Below the pieces are notes generated by a model. That model ran no database searches. It was given only the letters and a program-made list of their open reading frames with translations, and was not told where the DNA came from. From Gracilaria domingensis (taxonomy: Eukaryota > Rhodophyta > Florideophyceae > Gracilariales > Gracilariaceae): a stretch of DNA of 55,995 nucleotides. A program made the translations under genes and the position numbers. Positions 50,556-55,995 of this stretch are shown here, in pieces. The first letter of the stretch is position 1. Every line of letters begins with the position of its first letter. The DNA lies in assembly GCA_022539475.1 (NCBI GenBank), contig VCMS01000348.1, forward strand, positions 1 to 55,995, written 5' to 3'.

Positions 50556-51236
50556 TAACTAGAATGGCGAGAACTTCGTCGTGCGATGCACCTGCGTATT
50601 GTAGGCGTATGTCACCGCATCGGTGTAGAGATCCCAATCAGTTGGGTGTTCTGACACGTATGTCCGCAATGCGTTTAACATCGTGCGGTTGAATCACTCC
50701 ACTTGTCGGTTGCTTTGCGGGTGGTAAGTGGTCGTGAACCAGTTCTGGATGTCCAAGATCCGGCCTACGTCCTGGAAGAACTTCGCCGTGAACTGCGATC
50801 CGTTATCCGATAACGAATCAATCGGTGGTTCGTAGACAAACACCCAGTGGGTGACAAAGGCTTGTGGCACCGCACTAGCGATAATCTTCACGAGAGGGAC
50901 TGTCCCCACCAACTTCGAGAAGCGATCCGTAATTACCAGTAGGAACCGGTTGTTCCGACGTGTTCCGACGAACTCTCCGAGGATGTCGATTGCGAAAAAA
51001 TCAAGAGGTGCCCGTTGTGGGAAGAGAACCAATTGCTTGGAACACTTCCGCAGCTTGACGCGGTTCTTCGCACAATCCGAGCACCCACGCACGGTGGCGT
51101 ATGCATCAAGGGCCATTGCTGGCCAGTAGAAGTCCCCACGAAGGGTGTAGTAAAGCTTTCTTCCACCGGGGTGGCCTGATAACTTCGCGTAGTGCGCTAA
51201 GATCAGAACTCGAAACTTTAACGAGTGTGGCACCAC
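50556..51236 (-). pseudogene. Gypsy element 2: integrase zinc finger and catalytic core
   Basis: H2C2 finger (HYAKLSGH ... CSDCAKN), first Asp in FFAIDILGEF, second in SLSDNGSQF, Glu in NRQVE, so the DDE set is present. The frame stops right after that Glu (TGA near 50694, where element 1 has Arg). A further TAG falls in PF-LVL downstream. The block FFQDV is uninterrupted here, where element 1 has a stop. Confidence 0.85.
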
Positions 51237-51282
51237 AATCTGTGGCCTGGGTCCGACTGTTCGGATTAGATACCTCTGATCG

Positions 51283-52584
51283 TTAGTGAGAAAAGGAGAT
51301 TTGGGCTCCCCCGTTGAGACGGACGCGAATCTGCATGCATGTGGGGTTCGTTTGTTGCTCCCGGATTAGCTCCTCTGGAGTGATTGGGACAAACGCTCCC
51401 GGCACGAGTTGCGCGTCTGACGTGGCCAGGATGGCATCACAGATGTCTATCTCCGAGTCATCATCGGTATCTTCCCCCTCACCTTCTCCAAGGAGGAAAC
51501 AGGGAACGTCCAGATCATCAACTGGTTCTGCCTCCGCGCCTGTCGCCAGACCGGAGAGAGCATCGGCCTGAGTGTTCAGGATTTCCTTCTTGTAACGAAC
51601 CTCGAAGTCGAACTCTGAGAGGAGGAGGCGCCACCGCATCAAGCGGCCAGAGCGCTCTGCGATGGAGAGAAGCCAACGCGGCGCAGCGTGATCGGTGTTT
51701 ACCACAAAGTGGTTTCCCATCAGAAAGAAGCGAAGAGTCTGCAGTGCCCACACGACTGCCAGACATTCTTTCTCGGGCACCGAGTAATTCTTCTCATGAA
51801 TATTGAGGCTTCTTGACCAGTATCCGATTGGTACGCGATCCCCACTGTCAGTGGTCTGAGACAACGCACAACCGATCTGGTTGTTGCTGACATCCGTATC
51901 CACCTCGTACGGCAATCCTGACTTTGGTAGAGCTAGCACGGGAGGTGAGGTAACGGCATCCACTACGGATGAGAACGCTCCTGCCTCAGGGTCTCCAAAT
52001 GGTTCCAGTTTGACTGGTTGCCCCTTTCGAAGGAGAAAGTTCAACGGAGCTGCGATACCCACAAAGTGCGGTAAGAAACGTCGGTAGACGTTGCAAAGAC
52101 CGAGGAAGGATCGGAGCTCCGTCTGCGTCGTCGGGTGTTTTGCCTCCTTGAGGGACTTTACCCGTATGTCGTCGATCGACAGCCGTCCTGGACGGATAAT
52201 GTGTCCGAAATACTTCACGGTTGATATGAAGAACTCACACTTCTTCAGCTTGATGGTGATATCTGCGTTCTGCAGTGCTCGCATTACTTCCTGTACATGC
52301 TTCAGGTGTTCGTCCAGATTACTGGAAAATGCAATAATATCGTCCAGGTAAACCAGGCAGGTCTTCCACCTAAAGCAGGCAAGTAGGGTATCCACCGCTC
52401 GCAGGAAAGTAGCGGGAGCATTCGATAATCCGAATGGCATCCGCTTAAAGCGTACAGCCCCTGTACCAGACAAACGCAGTCTTGTCATGGTCCTGTTCCC
52501 TGACAAGGACTTGCCAATACCCCAGTTTGCATCTAGGGTCGTGAACACTCCCGCGCTTCCGAGCGAGTCAATACATTCGTCCAT
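51283..52584 (-). pseudogene. Gypsy element 2: reverse transcriptase palm and RNase H
   Basis: The longest intact piece of pol: 433 codons with [23 protein letters not shown], the catalytic YLDD (LVYLDDIIAFS), the thumb/connection (LGLCNVYRRFLPHF), RNase H with VDTDVSNNQIGCALSQ, EKECLAVVWALQ and NTDHAAPRW. Between DANWG and FKRMPFG the sequence differs from element 1 (IGKSLSGNRTMTRL), which points to a compensated pair of frame changes. It ends in the spacer to integrase at about 51290. Confidence 0.88.
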
Positions 52585-52944
52585 CCGAGGGATGGATAAA
52601 CGTCCTTGACGGTGACCGCATTGAGCTTGCGGTAATCAATACAAAATCTCCACGAGCCATCGGCCTTGGGAGCCAACACTACCGGCGATTCCCATGGCGA
52701 CTGGGGGGTTCAATCACTCCAGCACGGAGCATCTTCTCAACTTGAGTCTTCTCTTCCTCCGAGCTTTCGGTCCAGCCCGGTAAGGGTATGTAAAATGGCC
52801 GGGTATCCGGGAGTAAATCGATCCGGTGTTCGGTAATCCCAATCCTCCCAAGGGAACCGTCCCACATCGGGTGAACTCACGAAGCATTTGCCGCAACTGA
52901 TTGCGCTGAGACTTCGGAACATGGGAGAAGTCTAATGCTTCCAA
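52585..52944 (-). pseudogene. Gypsy element 2: reverse transcriptase N-terminal part
   Basis: Short frames give [23 protein letters not shown] and, further on, a [15 protein letters not shown] sequence on the - strand near 52640, matching the fingers of element 1. At least three frame changes occur in 350 bases. The sequence gtcaaggacgtttatcc near 52596-52612 keeps the base that is missing from element 1 near 4734. Confidence 0.7.
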
Positions 52945-54000
52945 TTACTCGATGGGGTCTTTCGTTGGTTCCGCCTCTTGCGGCTTCAACTGTCCCTCAC
53001 GTGGGATTAACATCTCGTCTCCCGACAAGTTCGGTTCATCCTCGGCCTGTAGTCGAGATCTGTAGTGCCCCCGTCTCCAGACAAGTTGGCGGCACGTTCT
53101 CCCGAGCGAGGCGGGTGAGAGGGATGACACCTTCCTCCTCCCCCTTCTCAGGTTGATGAGCCCGAGAATCTCGGCGGCCGAGACCTAGTAGGGATCATGG
53201 CCACCGGGTGTGGATGCCGAGCCAATTACTTGGTTCTTCACCAACCGCTGTTGGACGCGGCTAAAGTTAGCCACCAATACCCTGAAGGGTTTCTCGGGTT
53301 TCACGAGGACAATACCGTTGCCAACGCTAGTTTGTTCTTCTCATACAGCTGAGGTGACGGTTGTACCGTCTGTAGACCGTGTCGAGCGAAATTACCGGGA
53401 CTCATACTTGCGTTCCGGGTGGGAGACAGTCGACAGTGCCACACGGATCTTCGTGAAGGACGGCCTGTCTCCTGGGTTCCTGCGCCGCTGGTAGCGGACT
53501 TGCTTCTTCAACGCCTTGCAAAGTGGCTTCCGAGTAATCGGGATTGTCGTGCCGTCTACCAATTCGCCGGTTTTGTCCCGCGTCGGATCGCTTCTACAAG
53601 GCGGTCGCAAAAGCACATTCCCAAATGACTAGAGATGCAAGTGCTCGACAAACGAGAAAGAAAACTGCACGAGGCAGCGCCCTAGACTCACCCTGCATCG
53701 ATCGTACCCACGAGTGAGATGGGTTTTTTGTTCGCGTCAGCGATATCCATCTCCGGTGGAGGCGCAGGAGAGACCGCAGCTGCGGGGTTAGTAACGAGTG
53801 AACCAAAACATTAGGCCCGGCGCCCGTATCGAGAACGTATAGTGCCGAACCATGTACTTATCGGAAACACCAGTCGGCGTAAACTTTGTAATTTCGTTTC
53901 GCCATGACCAGGACCTTGTCCGAATACGGAGCTTTTTAGACCGTACCCACGGGCGACGGAGGACAGCTAACTGTTTCGGGTCCACGTCAGTAGTCGCCAT
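52945..54000 (-). pseudogene. Gypsy element 2: protease and spacer to RT
   Basis: Around 53840 on the - strand, codons for LDTGAGPN are preserved in a frame that is not the main open one, so the active-site Asp is encoded but shifted out of register. VLRRPWVRSKKLRIRTR, aligned to VLRRPWIRFRNNRIPDR of element 1, lies upstream near 53920. The rest is broken by many stops. Confidence 0.65.
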
Positions 54001-55995
54001 CTTCCTTTGAGGATTTTGACCAGGAAGTGGGCTTTAGCGCCTCGAGCGCCTCCACTCTCGACTCTGGAGGCGCCTTCCACGAGAGAAGACTCCCGTACTC
54101 AGTTTCTTTGAGCACTACAGCTGTCTTCGGTGCTTGGAAGCCCTCGGCGTTTCCACGTACCGCTTCCTCCGTGAGGAAACCGAGGTTCCCTGTTCTGTAA
54201 AGGGGTCCCGAATATGGTTTCAGCATCCCGTTTTTGGCGTTCTCGTACGACCAAGTAGGAACCCTGCCTTCTTGGCCGGAGATAACGACTCGCACTGGGG
54301 GTACTACTCTTGCCATATCCTAATAGGTTGGAACATTTCTAGGGATTGTTCCCGGCTTAATAACAAATGTGGCATATAACGGCGAAGAAATCCCATTGCG
54401 GTCGCGTTTCTGTCTATATGTACAGGTTCTCTCATCGGCGTTATTACTGTCCCCACTAGGTATGGGGCCCACCCAAAGTTTTTTTTTTTGGGAAAACATG
54501 GTTCCCCAGGCATATAGGGTAGAATCCACCGCCTCATTGGATGTCCGTCATAGACGGAGCTCCGTGGTAGGGATGAACGGTCGCTACTGCATTTTTTTAG
54601 AGACAATCGTACACCTCTGGTCGAGCCCCTCGTAAGGGACGCCGACGGCGTTCGAGACTCCATGTCGAGGATCTTACGGGCTTGCCCTTCGATCCCCTCC
54701 TGGCTCGAGTGCATCACCCTCAGCTTGGGCGACTGTGCCAGTTCGAGGTACGTGATCTTCCGTCGTTCCTCGCGATGGCGGGCTACCAATTTCCTGATGC
54801 CGCGCTAAGTCCATCAACAAACACGGAGCATTTTTCCCTGCGGAGTAGACGTTAGCACAGCGGTGGGAAAGCTTTGTTCAACCTAAAAAATAGGTGATTC
54901 CGTTTCATCGGGCTTTGCTTTGTATCTCGCAATGCGAGGACAGCCTGCTGGATCGCAGTAACAGTCGCGTAGAATCGTAATAAGTACTGCGCTGCTTCCG
55001 GCCAGCAGGTTACTTCTCCCTCGGAGGCCCGTGACGAACCGCGAACCAATTGAACTGGTCCTCGCCATTCCCTTCAAGAAGTAAGGGAGAGCTATATAAG
55101 CTTGAACCTCACTCATGAGGAGAATCTCTGCCTCCGTCACAAAACCGGCTAAGAAATCAATACCAATAGGTCTCCCCGGAGAACTACATGTACTCGAGTC
55201 GTTTCAGGCGCGGTATAATATCCTTCACCCTGGCTGTACCCCTTGGGTTCGCACTCCCTGGAGTCCTCCAACAGAAAGTATCGGTACGAGGCAGCTTCGA
55301 TATAAAAGGTTAGTCGGCTTCAATTCCTTAAGACCGAGGTGTCTTCGTCCTTCTCCCGACGTGTGGCCCGAGGCGCTCCGGTTATTTCCGACTTTGTCGG
55401 ACGGCTCCGTGAGGAACCCTTACTTCCTCTACGAAGAGTTGGACGACGAGCTACTGTTCGAGTCCGACTCCGACGAGGAGTTAAGCGCGAGTCTACCTCC
55501 AATTTCACTTTCTTCTTTGACTTCCGCCTCTGGCCGCCCCTGTGGTGCGAACTTCGAGAGATGCTTCGCGTCGGAACACGGATTTGGGCATACGAACGAG
55601 GATTGACCTCCACCGTTTGTCATACGCGGCTGCTCAGTTGACATCCGAGCTCTCCCTGCAAGGCTTTCCCGACACCTCGCTCCATCACTGATTAACATCA
55701 GATCTCAGCACACGAATCAGTCGCTGTTTCTCCCGCACACCCGAATCCTCCATTCGACTGCGAGCGAGTAATTCCTGACCAGTTCACCTGCAGTTCTGCA
55801 GAAATTCTCACTTTGCCTCCCAATTTTCAGAATGTTATCATCAGACTCGACGACAGGCTGTACCCGCAGCTACGGTCAGCCAGTCCTGGAATTGTAGTTT
55901 GGGGCACCATTTATAGTTGAACGAACATTATGGAAGCAGGGCCTGTATCATTCCGAGGGACTTGAGGCATCCCGCGGAAGCGTGGTAAGCTCTAG
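54001..55995 (-). pseudogene. Gypsy element 2: gag, strongly decayed, runs off the window
   Basis: On the - strand, capsid segments matching element 1 are EAEILLMSEVQAYIALPYFLKG (55069-55140), VRGSSRASEGEVTCWPEAAQY (about 54990-55049) and RHREERRKITYLELAQ (about 54740-54789), in different frames. A run of A (54481-54490 as T) sits where the zinc knuckle should be, and I cannot find its four ligands. Upstream, SYRYFLLEDS is followed to the right by a Ser/Asp-rich run (about 55430-55500) like that before the block in element 1, but here without a 0.9 kb insert. Confidence 0.65.

Larger units (their letters stand above)
44657..55995 (-). mobile_element. Ty3/gypsy chromovirus-like retrotransposon, copy 2 (inverted, decayed)
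   Basis: On the - strand, from right to left: gag, protease, RT, RNase H, integrase, linker, chromodomain; then, convergent on the + strand, the same unknown accessory gene as in element 1. Nucleotide and protein similarity to element 1 is clear throughout but diverged, so the two are separate insertions of one family rather than a recent duplication. Many frame changes are present. The gag end runs off the window. LTRs were not found, so the left limit is approximate. Confidence 0.82.

Overview
The window is nuclear DNA of a eukaryote. It holds a SKI2-type helicase, a nucleoporin of the aladin family, a SMUG1-type uracil-DNA glycosylase with one short GT-AG intron, a membrane-anchored GH5 enzyme and two HAD-family phosphatases, all as compact, nearly intron-free genes. 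These sit between Ty3/gypsy, pogo-like and Harbinger-like elements. Small intron-poor gene islands inside transposon seas, plus a plant/alga-type HAD-IIA protein, suggest an alga, with a red alga of the Chondrus type as my best guess. No single gene proves this.

Layout. 1-11.6 kb: a decayed Ty3/gypsy chromovirus-like element on the + strand (gag, protease, RT-RNase H, integrase, chromodomain), followed by a convergent gene of unknown function on the - strand. 12.1-13.4 kb: a dead Harbinger-type transposase. 14.5-20.2 kb: two pogo-type DNA transposons joined head to tail, sharing one TA. 20.2-21.9 kb: a broken copy of the aladin-like gene. 22.7-26.9 kb: a kinase-like gene and the SMUG1 gene. 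26.9-29.8 kb: gene-poor DNA with degenerate repeats. 29.8-33.3 kb: a GH5 gene and the open copy of the aladin-like gene. 35.1-42.1 kb: a HAD phosphatase, a very G- and CG-rich spacer, the SKI2 helicase and a divergent HAD-IIA gene. 44.6 kb to the end: a second gypsy element, inverted relative to the first, again with the unknown convergent gene after its chromodomain.

Three observations stand out. (1) Both gypsy copies carry, 3' of pol and on the opposite strand, the same long gene. Its protein aligns along most of its length between copies, and in element 1 it stays in one frame for about 1.9 kb, broken only by stop codons. (2) Three diverged copies of a roughly 0.9 kb non-coding block that starts GTAG and can end AG interrupt these retroelement genes. 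They occur at different sites in the two elements, and each lies in the sense direction of the gene it interrupts, as expected for introns that spread (introner-like) or for a non-autonomous insert. (3) The aladin-like gene is duplicated at about 99% identity, and one copy is already dead.
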